A DNA stretch of 38,555 bases from JADCCX01 sp031373545 (GCA_031373545.1 JANMMT010000210.1:1-38555); one strand, 5' to 3'. Shown: positions 16,201 through 25,370, counted from the stretch's first letter. Numbers and translations: made by a program. The notes: generated by a model from the letters alone, not told the origin.

Positions 16201-16222
16201 TATCATTCATTCACGAATGATA
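16201..16222. promoter_or_regulatory. Perfect 8-6-8 inverted repeat, likely LysR operator
   Basis: TATCATTC (16201-16208) and GAATGATA (16215-16222) form a perfect dyad with a 6-base spacer and match the T-N11-A architecture of LysR binding sites. It lies 44 bases from the LysR start and 41 bases from the dabB start. Confidence 0.75.
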
Positions 16223-16262
16223 CCTGCCGTCAGCACCGCTGCGCCGGCCAGGAGAAATCATC

Positions 16263-17840
16263 GTGTTACATGCCTTCATCGCCACTGCTCCCGCCCTTCT
16301 TCTGCTGGCGGCCGCGGTCCATGCCCACACCGGTCCAATGATGCGGCCCGCCCGCAGAATGGTCGGCGTGGGGTGGGCCGCTCTTGCGGCAACCGCGATG
16401 GCCGTGGCTGGGATCGTGCTCCTCGTAATCCATGGTCCTGCGACAACTCCGTTGCTGGGTTGGGCTGGCCTTGGGTTTTCATGGCGGCTTGATGCCCTCA
16501 GTGTGACGATGCAGATGCTTGTTGGCTTTATCGGCTGGGTGGTTCTGCGATATTCCGCGATCTATCTGGACGGCGAGCCCCGCCAGGGGCCGTTCATGGG
16601 CTGGATCTGCGCGACACTGGCCGCTGTGCTCGTCCTGGTTTCCGCAGGCAATCTGGCGCTGCTCATGGTGGCATGGGTCGCGACGAGCCTGTGCCTGCAC
16701 AAGCTGCTGCTGTTCTATCCCGAGCGGGCACCTGCGCAGCGGGCCGCACGCAAAAAATTCCTCTTCGCACGTGTCGCGGATATGGCGCTTCTGATGGCGT
16801 GCGTGCTGCTCTGGGTTGGCTACGGCACGGGTGACATCGGTTCGATCCTCGCGATCGCCCGCCAAGGCGGAGGGGCGGGGCCTTTCCTCAACATCGCCGC
16901 CGCTGCCCTGATCGCCGTTGCGGCTTTGCTGAAATCTGCCCAGTTTCCGACCCACGGCTGGTTGACCGAGGTCATGGAAACGCCAACTCCCGTCTCGGCC
17001 TTGCTGCACGCGGGCGTCATCAATGCGGGCGGCTTTCTGCTGATCCGGTTCGCGGACCTCCTGTTGCTCACGCCCGGTGTCCTGGCCTTGCTGGCGATTG
17101 TGGGTGGGTTCACGGCGTTGTTCGCTGGGCTCGTGATGCTGACGCAACCGGCGATCAAAACATCGCTCGCCTGGTCGACAATCGGACAGATGGGTTTCAT
17201 GATTCTGCAATGCGGGTTGGCGCTCTTTCCCCTCGCGCTGCTCCATATCGTCGCCCATTCGCTTTACAAAGCCCATGCCTTCCTCGCGTCGGGCGGTGCG
17301 GTCGAGCAAGTGGCGTCCATCCCGCGTGCGGGTCCGGTCGCGGTGCCCAACGGCATGGCTGTTGCCAAGGCCTTCGGCTTGGGAATCGTGATCTATCTGC
17401 TCATTGGGCTGGGCATGGGGTTCGCCTTCGGCTTTCCACCCAAATCGCCGCAGTCGATTGCAATGGGGGCCATCCTGATCTTCGGCGTGGCCTATCTGAT
17501 TGCGCAGGGCCTTGCGGACAGCGCCCCGGCAAAGCTGACGCTTTACACCGCCGCTTCTGCCACCATGACAGCGGTTGGCTACTTCACGCTGCAGGGTTTG
17601 GCCGAGGTGCTGTTGTCAACAACGCTGCCTGCGACACCGCCACCGGGTGCCCTTGAATGGACCTTGATGACGCTGGCCGTGGTCAGCTTTGGCCTTGCGG
17701 CCATGGCGCAAGCCATGTTTCCGCTCTGGGCCTACCACCCTGCGGCGGCCGGACTGCGCGTGCACCTCACGAACGGATTTTACGCCAACGCGCTTCTGGA
17801 CCGGCTCACCGGCGGATGGCGCGCGGCGAAGTCATCCTGA
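16263..17840 (+). CDS. dabB: Inorganic carbon transporter subunit DabB
   Basis: Membrane subunit (525 aa) related to the NuoL/MrpA proton-pumping antiporter family, with about 14 hydrophobic segments. The family core is seen in LLKSAQFPTHGWLTEVMETP and VSALLHAGVINAGGFLL, including Lys224 of the ion path and a conserved glutamate in the TEVME stretch. In the DAB system the membrane subunit is thought to couple cation flow to CO2 hydration by DabA, which traps bicarbonate in the cytoplasm. GTG start at 16263 has AGGAGA seven bases upstream. It is followed after 39 bases by dabA; the pairing identifies it as DabB rather than a respiratory NuoL. Confidence 0.92.
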   Translation: MLHAFIATAPALLLLAAAVHAHTGPMMRPARRMVGVGWAALAATAMAVAGIVLLVIHGPATTPLLGWAGLGFSWRLDALSVTMQMLVGFIGWVVLRYSAIYLDGEPRQGPFMGWICATLAAVLVLVSAGNLALLMVAWVATSLCLHKLLLFYPERAPAQRAARKKFLFARVADMALLMACVLLWVGYGTGDIGSILAIARQGGGAGPFLNIAAAALIAVAALLKSAQFPTHGWLTEVMETPTPVSALLHAGVINAGGFLLIRFADLLLLTPGVLALLAIVGGFTALFAGLVMLTQPAIKTSLAWSTIGQMGFMILQCGLALFPLALLHIVAHSLYKAHAFLASGGAVEQVASIPRAGPVAVPNGMAVAKAFGLGIVIYLLIGLGMGFAFGFPPKSPQSIAMGAILIFGVAYLIAQGLADSAPAKLTLYTAASATMTAVGYFTLQGLAEVLLSTTLPATPPPGALEWTLMTLAVVSFGLAAMAQAMFPLWAYHPAAAGLRVHLTNGFYANALLDRLTGGWRAAKSS

Positions 17841-17879
17841 ATCCACACAATTCCACGTCTTTTCCGGGAGCATCTCGCC

Positions 17880-20318
17880 ATGATCACAACCAGGGCACAG
17901 CCCACACTTGCCTCCATTCAGGCCGCCGCCAAAGCCGCCGGAACCATGATCCCGCCTGCCTGGCCGCTGGCCTCCACCGTCGCAGTCAACCCATTCCTGG
18001 GTCAGGCGGGGCTTGGCCTGCCTGAAACTGCGGCGCTGCTGGAACGTGTCGCTGGCGTGCGCGTGTGCATGCCGCGCAGCTGGTTCGAGGCCAAGATCGA
18101 TAGGGGTGCCATCACGGATGCCGATCTTGCGGCGGCTCTCGCGGCGGCGCCCGCCAAGGATCGCCTCGAAAGCGTCACGGCGCTCAAGGCGATGGCCAAA
18201 GCGGCCCATCGTGTGCCCCTGGCACTGCCTACGGTCGCACATCTGGCCGCGCGGCATTCGGGACTCGACTGGCCGGGTATCATCACCGATCGCATCGGCG
18301 TTTGGGCCGGTGCCGAATTCGACGCGGGGCAGGCATTATGGGCGGCTGCGCGTCCGCCCGGCACGGGTCCTGCCACGGGTGTGGTCACCTCTTCCTCTGC
18401 CTACCCCTCAGGCTCTGCCTACCCCTCATGGCGCCGTTTTGCCACGCATGACCTCACGCCGGAGATCGCAGGCCTGCAGGGTTTCGCAGCCCGTGTTCAG
18501 GCCCTGCCCGAGCGTGCCGAAGAGGCTCTGGAAATCGTGGTGCGCCGTCTGGGCCTGAGTGACGCGGCCTTGCCGACCTGCTTTCACGCCATGCTGATGT
18601 CGATGGGCGGCTGGGCGCAGGCCGCGCGCTGGCGGCTGTGGCAGGCGGAAATGTCCGGCGGAACGGACGACACATTGTTCGATCTGCTCGCGATCCGCCT
18701 CGTCTACGAGGATGCTCTGCTTGCCCGTTATGCGGCCCTGCGCCCGCTTTGGGATGATGCCTGTCAGGCCCATGCCGTGCCCGTGAGCCCTGCTGAGGAT
18801 CACGTGGTCGACGCAATCCTTCAGGAAGCGGCGGAGCGGGCCGAGCAGCGCGGTCTTGCAGCGCTGCTGGCCGCACCCACGACGATGGCCGCACCCCGCA
18901 ATCGATCATCCCTGCAGGCCGCCTTCTGTATCGACGTGCGGTCGGAAGTGTTCCGCCGCGCGCTCGAAAGTGTGGATGCGGGCATAGAGACCATCGGATT
19001 TGCCGGATTCTTTGGGCTGCCGTTGTCACATCGCCGATTTGGATCATCTGTCAGCGAGGCGCATCTGCCGGTCCTCCTGTCACCGGGTATCGGGACCTGC
19101 GTGGCGGTCACACCAGAGCTTGAGGCGAAAGAAGCGCAGGTTCAGGTGCTGGCGCGCGCCAAGCGGGCCTGGAAGCGGTTCCGGATCGCGGCTGTCTCAT
19201 CCTTCGCCTTCGTGGAAGCGGCGGGGCCCGTCTACGCAGGAAAGCTTCTGCAGGACAGTCTGCGCATCGCAAGACCATCTCCCGCGCCTGACCCCGCGCC
19301 TCGCCTGGACCCCGCCATTGGTCACGAGCAGCGCGTGGCAACAGCGCTTGCCGTACTGCGCGCCATGTCGATGACTTCGGATTTCGCCCGCATCGTGCTG
19401 CTTTCAGGCCACGGCGCCCATGTCGTCAACAACCCGCATGCCAGCGCCCTGCATTGCGGGGCATGCGGTGGCCAGACAGGCGAGGTCAGTGCGCGCGTGC
19501 TCGCCGGTTTGCTCAATGATCCAGCCGTGCGGGAGGGTTTGGCGGATGCGGGTCTTGCTCTTCCCCCTGACACGTTCTTCGTCGCCGGTTTGCACGACAC
19601 AACCACGGACACGGTAACGCTCTTCGATCAAGATGTGGCGAGCCCTGCCCACACCAACGACATGGCGCAACTGCGCGACTGGCTGGCGCAAGCGGCGCGG
19701 CTGGCGCGCACCGAGCGAGCCTTGCGCCTGCCCCGTGCAAAGGATGAGTCGGATATCGCCGTCCGGTCGCGGGATTGGGCGGAAATTCGTGCCGAATGGG
19801 GCCTGGCCGGATGCAAGGCCTTCATTGCCGCGCCGCGCCGGCGCACCGCGGGACGTGACCTCGCGGGGCGGGCTTTCCTGCACAGCTATGAATGGGCAGA
19901 AGACAAGGATTTTGGAATTCTCGAGCTCATTCTCACAGCGCCGGTGGTGGTTGCGAGCTGGATCAGCCTGCAATATTACGGCTCGACAGTGGCGCCTGAT
20001 GTTTTTGGTGCGGGCAACAAGCTGCTTCACAATGTGGTTGGTGGCATGGGTGTGCTTGAAGGGAATGGCGGGCCACTGCGGGTCGGGCTGCCATGGCAAT
20101 CTGTCCATGACGGTGAAAAGCTCATCCACGACCCGGTCCGATTGACGGTTGCCATCGAGGCTCCGTGCGCGGCGATGACAGATATCTTGGCACGTCATCC
20201 CGGAGTCCGGACCTTGTTCGATCAGCATTGGATGCATCTGCTGGCACTGGATGACAACGGACAGATTGCCTGGCGGTACGCGGGCCATCTCACCTGGGAA
20301 CCAGCCGTGCCGGCCTGA
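17880..20318 (+). CDS. dabA: Inorganic carbon transporter subunit DabA (DUF2309)
   Basis: An 812-aa member of the DUF2309/UPF0753 family, the DabA carbonic-anhydrase-like subunit of the DAB CO2-accumulating pump. Candidate zinc ligands are Cys350 and Asp352 (FCIDVRSE), His511 (LSGHGAHVVNNP) and Cys526 (ALHCGACGGQTG). The His-Cys distance of 15 residues and the Cys-x-Asp motif match the ligand set described for Halothiobacillus DabA (C351, D353, H524, C539). The C-terminal third is also conserved (AWRYAGH near the end). A short direct repeat coding for SAYPSGSAYPS near residues 172-182 is an insertion. ATG 17880 has GGGAG upstream. It acts with DabB at the inner membrane to supply bicarbonate. 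Confidence 0.94.
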   Translation: MITTRAQPTLASIQAAAKAAGTMIPPAWPLASTVAVNPFLGQAGLGLPETAALLERVAGVRVCMPRSWFEAKIDRGAITDADLAAALAAAPAKDRLESVTALKAMAKAAHRVPLALPTVAHLAARHSGLDWPGIITDRIGVWAGAEFDAGQALWAAARPPGTGPATGVVTSSSAYPSGSAYPSWRRFATHDLTPEIAGLQGFAARVQALPERAEEALEIVVRRLGLSDAALPTCFHAMLMSMGGWAQAARWRLWQAEMSGGTDDTLFDLLAIRLVYEDALLARYAALRPLWDDACQAHAVPVSPAEDHVVDAILQEAAERAEQRGLAALLAAPTTMAAPRNRSSLQAAFCIDVRSEVFRRALESVDAGIETIGFAGFFGLPLSHRRFGSSVSEAHLPVLLSPGIGTCVAVTPELEAKEAQVQVLARAKRAWKRFRIAAVSSFAFVEAAGPVYAGKLLQDSLRIARPSPAPDPAPRLDPAIGHEQRVATALAVLRAMSMTSDFARIVLLSGHGAHVVNNPHASALHCGACGGQTGEVSARVLAGLLNDPAVREGLADAGLALPPDTFFVAGLHDTTTDTVTLFDQDVASPAHTNDMAQLRDWLAQAARLARTERALRLPRAKDESDIAVRSRDWAEIRAEWGLAGCKAFIAAPRRRTAGRDLAGRAFLHSYEWAEDKDFGILELILTAPVVVASWISLQYYGSTVAPDVFGAGNKLLHNVVGGMGVLEGNGGPLRVGLPWQSVHDGEKLIHDPVRLTVAIEAPCAAMTDILARHPGVRTLFDQHWMHLLALDDNGQIAWRYAGHLTWEPAVPA

Positions 20319-20650
20319 GCAAGCCTGGCAGATGCCCTGCCATTCAGGTTGGCTGCTCTGCGTCCCAGGCACAGGCACAGGCACAGAACCAGCCTCAGCC
20401 GGGGGCGGGCTGGCAGCGACGTGCAGTTCATCAAAATCATGGCCACCGCGGTGGAGACGGGCAAAATCGTCCGCCCCCAGCGCGCCACCAGCGATTGACC
20501 GGAACCACATGGCGCACAGCGCGTTCGAATCTTGCGACCGTTAGAAACGCAGGTTGCTTGTCTGCTATGTCCTGACGGCAAGGCCATCGAGTTTGGAGTG
20601 AATTGTCTCATGTTTACATTCGCGGCACCCCCCTTTTTCGCCTGCGCGAA
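20319..20650 (+). other. Gap before the glycosyltransferase gene, with remnant and promoter
   Basis: This 332-bp gap holds a short CAGGCA tandem repeat (20366-20386, about 3.5 copies). A plus-strand open stretch at 20418-20498 reads DVQFIKIMATAVETGKIVR and ends in a stop; it resembles the C terminus of a Gfo/Idh-type oxidoreductase and may be a gene remnant (weak). An EcfG-type promoter lies at 20501-20525. Confidence 0.4.
20501..20525 (+). promoter_or_regulatory. EcfG-type promoter for the glycan operon
   Basis: GGAAC (20501-20505), 16 bases, then CGTT (20522-20525). This exactly matches the consensus of alphaproteobacterial general-stress sigma factors of the EcfG class. It precedes the glycosyltransferase start by about 125 bases. 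Confidence 0.75.
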
Positions 20651-22933
20651 ATGAGCCATCTCCGGCGCGTCGCCTTCATAGGAAATTCACTGCCACGCCG
20701 ATGCGGCATCGCAACATTCACCACCGACCTGCAACTGGCTGTTGAAGCCTCGCGCGCAAACCTGGCGACAGGCATTGTTGCGATGAATGATGGCTCCTAT
20801 GCCTATGACTATCCTCAATCGGTGTTGTTCACCATCAACGATGCCTCACCCGATGCGTACACGCAGGCTGCGGCTTTTCTGAATCAGCAGCAGTTTGATG
20901 TGGTCTCCTTGCAGCACGAATTCGGCATTTTCGGCGGAGAGGCCGGAGAACACATCATTGGCTTGCTTGAGCACTTGCGCATGCCTGTCGTGACGACCTT
21001 CCACACCGTTCTGTCCCGGCCCAAGGACACGCAACGGAATGTGATGAACCGCATCATCGAATTGTCTTCCAAGGTCATTGTGATGGCCGAGAAGGGTCGC
21101 GAACTTCTGCTGAATGTCTACGGTGTCGCGGCCGAGAAGATCGAGGTCATTCCCCATGGCATACCGCAGTCGACATTCTGCGAGCCGGATGCTGCCAAGG
21201 CGGAACTGGGTTTCGAAGGCAAGCCCGTCATCCTGACCTTCGGGCTGTTGTCGCCCAACAAGGGCATCGAGGTGATGATTGACGCCATGCCACGTATTCT
21301 GGAGAGCAGCCCCTCCGCGCTCTATGTCGTGCTGGGCGCCACTCATCCCAATCTGGTCAGGGACAAGGGCGAGGCCTACCGCGCGAGCCTGCAGGAGCGA
21401 AGCCGTGAACTGGGCATAGAGGCGCATGTGGTTTTTCTTGATCGCTTCGTCGATCAGGAGACATTGCTGAAATTCATAACGATGTGCGATGTCTATGTCA
21501 CGCCGTACATGACCGAGGCGCAGATGACCTCAGGGACTCTCGCCTACAGTTTCGGACTCGGCAAAGCAGTGGTCTCGACACCCTACTGGCATGCGCAGGA
21601 ATTGCTCGCGGATGGGCGGGGTGTCCTGGTGCCGTTCGGTGCCGTCGATGCCATCGGGCGCGAGGTTGCCGATCTGCTGACTGACGACAATCGGCGCAAT
21701 GCCGTGCGGCGCAGGGCCTATACCAGCAGCCGGACCATGACATGGGCGATGACGGCCCAGCGCTATCTCGGCGTCTTCGAAAGTGTTCGGCAAAGGCAGG
21801 GTCTCAAGCTCGTCGCCAGTCGCAGATCTTTGGGAGAGTCGGTCGGCACCCGGCCGCCGCCCGAAGTGCAGACCGGACATTTTCTCGCGATGTGCGATGA
21901 CACGGGCCTCTTCCAGCATGCCGTTCATGTTGTGCCCGACAGGTCGCATGGATATTGCGTGGATGACAATGCACGGGCCCTGATCGTTGCCTGCACGCTC
22001 AATGCATCGCGCGGCGGCTCCATCTCGCACGAGGTGACCACCCGGTTTGCCTCCTTCATTCAGCACGCCTGGAATCCCGATACGCGCCGGTTCCGCAACT
22101 TCATGGGCTTTGACCGCAGGTGGCTGGAAGACAGTGGGTCCGAGGACAGCCACGGGCGTACGCTCTGGTCCCTCGGGGTCTGCGCAGCCGATGATATGGA
22201 TCCGGCGCGCCGCGCCTGGGCGTTGGAATTGTTTACCGAGGCAGTTGGCACGGTCGAGCAGTTTCAATCACCACGCGCTCTTGCCTTTGCCATGCTCGGC
22301 CTTGCTGCCGTACACGGTGCCAGGCACGCGGACTCTTCCATGGTGAGCCTGCAAAGGCGTCTGGCTGATCGGTTGACTGCGCATTTCGATTTGGTCGCGA
22401 CATCAGACTGGATGTGGTTCGAGGAGGGCCTGTCCTATGACAACGCGCGGCTTTGCCAAGCCATGATCCTGACCGGTCATGCGCTGGACGAGAAACGTTA
22501 CAGCGACATCGGTCTGCAAAGCCTGCGGTGGCTCACAGCAGTACAGACCTCGGATGCAGGGCATTTCCGACCTGTCGGGTCGAGCAGTTTCGGGGATCTG
22601 CGGACGGCACCCCGGCCTTACGATCAGCAGCCGTTGGAAGTGGCCGCCATGGTTTCGGCCTATGCGGCAGCACGCCTGGTGGATGCAGATGGCCCGTGGA
22701 TCGGGGAGGCACTGCGTGCCTTCGACTGGTTCATGGGGAAGAACGACCTTGGTGTGGCGTTGGTGGATCCGGCCCGTGGCAGTTGCTGCGATGGCCTTCA
22801 TCCTGACCGCAGAAACGAGAATTGCGGCGGCGAATCCGTGGTATCCTATCTCATGGCTCTCCACGAGATCCGTCAGATCGCCCTGCGCGGCGAGACCCAA
22901 CCAAGGAAGCTTCGCCTGCCCGCCTATGTCTAG
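20651..22933 (+). CDS. Glycosyltransferase GT4 fused to a six-hairpin-like domain
   Basis: A cytoplasmic two-domain enzyme of about 760 aa. Residues 1-390 form a GT-B glycosyltransferase of family 4 type: FIGNSLPRRCGIATFT at the N terminus, IPHGIP, LTFGLLSPNKGIEVMI, Glu289 of MTEAQMTSGT and STPYWHAQELL in the donor site. From about residue 400 a second all-helical domain starts at LAMCDDTGLFQHA and contains HGYCVDDNARAL, RFRNFMGFDRRW and WFEEGLSYDNARL, a pattern like glycoside-hydrolase (alpha/alpha) barrels. Start: ATG 20651 fits the family N terminus. A TTG at 20603 has GGAG four bases upstream and would add 16 residues. It is followed by a GH130 gene, so the pair probably makes or remodels a mannose-containing oligosaccharide. 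Substrate is unknown. Confidence 0.85.
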   Translation: MSHLRRVAFIGNSLPRRCGIATFTTDLQLAVEASRANLATGIVAMNDGSYAYDYPQSVLFTINDASPDAYTQAAAFLNQQQFDVVSLQHEFGIFGGEAGEHIIGLLEHLRMPVVTTFHTVLSRPKDTQRNVMNRIIELSSKVIVMAEKGRELLLNVYGVAAEKIEVIPHGIPQSTFCEPDAAKAELGFEGKPVILTFGLLSPNKGIEVMIDAMPRILESSPSALYVVLGATHPNLVRDKGEAYRASLQERSRELGIEAHVVFLDRFVDQETLLKFITMCDVYVTPYMTEAQMTSGTLAYSFGLGKAVVSTPYWHAQELLADGRGVLVPFGAVDAIGREVADLLTDDNRRNAVRRRAYTSSRTMTWAMTAQRYLGVFESVRQRQGLKLVASRRSLGESVGTRPPPEVQTGHFLAMCDDTGLFQHAVHVVPDRSHGYCVDDNARALIVACTLNASRGGSISHEVTTRFASFIQHAWNPDTRRFRNFMGFDRRWLEDSGSEDSHGRTLWSLGVCAADDMDPARRAWALELFTEAVGTVEQFQSPRALAFAMLGLAAVHGARHADSSMVSLQRRLADRLTAHFDLVATSDWMWFEEGLSYDNARLCQAMILTGHALDEKRYSDIGLQSLRWLTAVQTSDAGHFRPVGSSSFGDLRTAPRPYDQQPLEVAAMVSAYAAARLVDADGPWIGEALRAFDWFMGKNDLGVALVDPARGSCCDGLHPDRRNENCGGESVVSYLMALHEIRQIALRGETQPRKLRLPAYV

Positions 22934-22968
22934 GCAAGAAGGCGTCGCACCGAGATCGTCGAGGATAC

Positions 22969-24285
22969 GTGTCCCCAATCCAGTTTTTCAACCGCCAAGC
23001 GCTGTACCTGCGTCCTGATTCCGCGCGCGTGGTGGTTCGCCCGTTCAAACCGGCGACGGAGCCGCGCGACCTCAACCCGACGGACAAGACCCGGGCCAAT
23101 CACATTGTCGACCGGGTGCTGGCGCTCGAGCCCGCGCTCGCGGCGCAGATCCTCACGGAGGTGCTTGAAAACTTTCAAGGGCGTCACCGCAATCTCCTGC
23201 AACGGTTCGAGATGCGGTCAGTCGAGATGGAGCAGGCCCTTGCTGCGCACGTGCCGTTCTCGCAATTGCAGCGGCAACTCATCGGCTCCTATTTCCTGCA
23301 TGAATATTCGTTCGAGGCTGCCGCCTTGTTCAATCCCAGCGTGGTGGCGGATCCTGATCAAAGCTGTGCACCTGACGGAGGCATGCGGTTCATCGTGAGC
23401 CTGCGCGCGGTCGGAGAGGGACACGTATCCTCCCTGACATTCCGGTCCGGTTCGATTGCAGCCGATGGTGCCATCACGATCGATCCGACGGTGCGGCTGG
23501 CCTCGATCCCGATCCGCGAGGTGCGTCAGGAAGGTCCACGCGGCGAAGATGTCGAAGTGAGTTTTGCGCCGAATGAAGACATCAGCGAGCGGGTCATTTT
23601 CCCCATCACAGAGTCCCAGTCGAATGGCATCGAGGATGCGCGGTTCGTGGCCTTCGATCATGAGGGCGAGACCATCTATTACGCCACCTACACCGCCTAC
23701 AGTGGGCGTGCGATCCGCTCCGAACTGATCGAGACACGGGATTTCGTTTCGTTCAAGCTGACGCCGCTCGCGGGGTCTGCCGCGCGCAACAAGGGCATGG
23801 CGCTGTTTCCCCGCAAGCTCAATGGGCGTTACGCGATGATCGCGCGGCAGGATAACGAGAACCTCTACCTGATCTACTCCGATGACCTCTACACCTGGGA
23901 GGGCGGCGAAGCATTCCTGCGGCCACAATATCCGTGGGAATTCGTGCAGATCGGCAACTGCGGATCGCCCATCGAACTTGAGGAGGGCTGGCTCCTGTTC
24001 ACGCACGGTGTGGGCGCGGTGCGCAAATACTCGATCGGTGCGGTCCTCCTGGACAAGAATGATCCGTCAAAAGTCATCGCACGATCGCGCGAGCCGCTTG
24101 TGCGGCCCGAGCCATCCGAACGGGAAGGCTATGTCCCGAATGTCGTCTATACCTGCGGCGCGATGCGGTTCAACGACCGGATCGTTCTGCCATACGCCAT
24201 TTCCGACACGTTCTCGAACTTCGCCACGATCAAGATCGCCGCCTTGCTGGGAACTTTGGAGAAGGTTGGTGCATCCAGCTCCTGA
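22969..24285 (+). CDS. GH130-family mannoside phosphorylase or mannosidase
   Basis: A five-bladed propeller protein of GH130 (about 438 aa), whose characterised members are beta-mannoside phosphorylases or beta-1,2-mannosidases. Family features are the Glu222-Asp223 pair in NGIEDARF, YATYTAYSG, KGMALFPRKLNGRYAMIARQ, and NCGSPIELEEGWLLFTHGV. The first 130 residues are a helical leader before the propeller (FNPSVV). GTG 22969 is chosen because GAGG lies just upstream; the frame is open further but has no family similarity there. It lies 35 bases after the glycosyltransferase, hence one operon. Phosphorylase versus hydrolase activity cannot be decided here. Confidence 0.88.
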   Translation: MSPIQFFNRQALYLRPDSARVVVRPFKPATEPRDLNPTDKTRANHIVDRVLALEPALAAQILTEVLENFQGRHRNLLQRFEMRSVEMEQALAAHVPFSQLQRQLIGSYFLHEYSFEAAALFNPSVVADPDQSCAPDGGMRFIVSLRAVGEGHVSSLTFRSGSIAADGAITIDPTVRLASIPIREVRQEGPRGEDVEVSFAPNEDISERVIFPITESQSNGIEDARFVAFDHEGETIYYATYTAYSGRAIRSELIETRDFVSFKLTPLAGSAARNKGMALFPRKLNGRYAMIARQDNENLYLIYSDDLYTWEGGEAFLRPQYPWEFVQIGNCGSPIELEEGWLLFTHGVGAVRKYSIGAVLLDKNDPSKVIARSREPLVRPEPSEREGYVPNVVYTCGAMRFNDRIVLPYAISDTFSNFATIKIAALLGTLEKVGASSS

Positions 24286-24310
24286 CCTTGCATCATCAAC
24301 GTAGCGAGCC

Positions 24311-24715
24311 TCACGCGTTGAACCAGGTCATGATGCGCCAGCCGGCTGCAGCGACGACGGCTGTCAACACGGTGCCCCATGTCCAGTCGACAGCCATGAT
24401 GGTGATGGGAAAATCCTTGAGCGTGGCGTAATTCGTGGCGTCGTAAGTGCCGTAGGCCATCAGGCCAAGGAACGCACCGTAGCCGGCCGCAGTCCAGATT
24501 GTTCCTGTTCCCAGGTTGGGAAGGATGGCGAAGAATGCGACGCCCACAGCGTAAAGCAGGTAGAACAACACGGCAGCCGCAAGCCGGGGCTCGGCAAGCA
24601 GGATGCCTCCCATCTGGCTCTCGTAATAGGGGCGCATGGTCCTGAGCCACAGAAAATCCAGCGGGAACATCACGAGGGCGGCAGCGGCCGAAGCCAATAA
24701 CAGTTGACGGATCAT
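24311..24715 (-). CDS. DUF2177 membrane protein
   Basis: A 134-aa protein with four hydrophobic segments, of the DUF2177 family (inner membrane, function unknown). It carries the family motifs FPLDFLWL near the N terminus, YLLYAVGVAFF, and GLMAYGTYDATNYATLKDFP, with WTWGT in the last third. ATG 24715 has AGGAGA eight bases upstream. It lies tail to tail with the GH130 gene (25-base gap). No EcfG-type promoter was found for it. Confidence 0.88.
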   Translation of the reverse strand: MIRQLLLASAAAALVMFPLDFLWLRTMRPYYESQMGGILLAEPRLAAAVLFYLLYAVGVAFFAILPNLGTGTIWTAAGYGAFLGLMAYGTYDATNYATLKDFPITIMAVDWTWGTVLTAVVAAAGWRIMTWFNA

Positions 24716-24870
24716 GGGGCGCTCTCCTGCAATGAATGATCAGGTGTCGATGAATGTGCCGCGCCGGTCACTGCGCGATGGTCTTTGAAGTTATGTGCTT
24801 CGTCACGGTGGATTTTCAGTCGATTGCAGCGCAAGACATTGCCTTTTTGCGCCTTTACCAACACACAATG

Positions 24871-24903
24871 AGGAGCCCCGGCACATCTCATGCCGGGGCT
24901 CCT
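24871..24903 (-). terminator. Strong hairpin after the GlsB-like gene
   Basis: A 13-bp perfect stem (AGGAGCCCCGGCA and TGCCGGGGCTCCT) with a 7-base loop lies 15 bases beyond the gene at 24918. No clear T-tract follows, so it is a terminator or mRNA end structure. Confidence 0.75.
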
Positions 24904-24917
24904 TGATGAGGGGCGTA

Positions 24918-25175
24918 TCAGACTTCGCGCCTGATGATCCGTATTGCAAAAAGCAGTATGACCGCGCCGATAGTTGCGCCCAGGATGGCGCCGGGAAGGC
25001 CGCCAACTGTGCCCACGAAGTAGGTTCCGAACAGCCAGCCGCCGATGATCGCGCCCAGAATTCCGATGACAATATTGCCCAGCAAGCCAAAGCCGTATCC
25101 TTTGACGATCAGACCTGCGAGCCAGCCTGCGATGCCACCAACGATGAGCCAGATAACGAGGGATTGAGGTGCCAT
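24918..25175 (-). CDS. GlsB/YeaQ/YmgE-family stress membrane protein
   Basis: An 85-aa integral membrane protein made of three hydrophobic segments rich in glycine-zipper spacing (WLIVGGIAGWLAGLIVKG, IVIGILGAIIGGWLFG, GAILGATIGAVILLF), ending in a basic tail RIIRREV. This is the transglycosylase-associated / GlsB family, small inner-membrane proteins induced by stress in many bacteria; molecular role unknown. ATG 25175 has AAGGAG at ideal spacing. An EcfG-like promoter lies 64 to 88 bases upstream. Confidence 0.92.
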   Translation of the reverse strand: MAPQSLVIWLIVGGIAGWLAGLIVKGYGFGLLGNIVIGILGAIIGGWLFGTYFVGTVGGLPGAILGATIGAVILLFAIRIIRREV

Positions 25176-25238
25176 ATTAATCTCCTTTGAGATTTGAGTC
25201 AGAATTGCGCCATGTGAAAGACATAATCACAAACGGAC

Positions 25239-25263
25239 AACCAATCGTGCGGTGGATTGTTCC
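25239..25263 (-). promoter_or_regulatory. EcfG-like promoter for the GlsB-like gene
   Basis: On the minus strand GGAAC (25263-25259), 16 bases, then GGTT (25242-25239). The -10 differs from CGTT by one base but keeps the TT. The likely transcript start is about 55 bases before the ATG. Confidence 0.5.
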
Positions 25264-25346
25264 TTCACCCTCGAGTTCAAGCAACAGTCGGCGTGCTTGA
25301 ACCGGCATATGTCTGCTTTCAGGGGCGGGTTTGCAGACAGCATTAC

Positions 25347-25370
25347 GCCCGCTGCACTGGTGCAACGGGC
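25347..25370 (-). terminator. Hairpin after the glycine-zipper lipoprotein gene
   Basis: An 11-bp stem (25347-25357 with 25360-25370, one G-T pair) lies 24 bases past the stop of the gene at 25395. No T-tract follows. Confidence 0.5.

Noticed and set aside
16186..16210. GGAAC before dabB as an EcfG promoter
   Set aside because: No TT-type -10 element occurs at 16 or 17 bases.
20366..20386. CAGGCA microsatellite as a phase-variation switch
   Set aside because: Only about 3.5 copies, outside any supported gene and more than 100 bases before the promoter.
25232..25263. AACG (25232-25235) as the -10 of the GlsB-like promoter
   Set aside because: The spacer to GTTCC would be 23 bases; the AACC at 25239-25242 gives a proper 16-base spacer.
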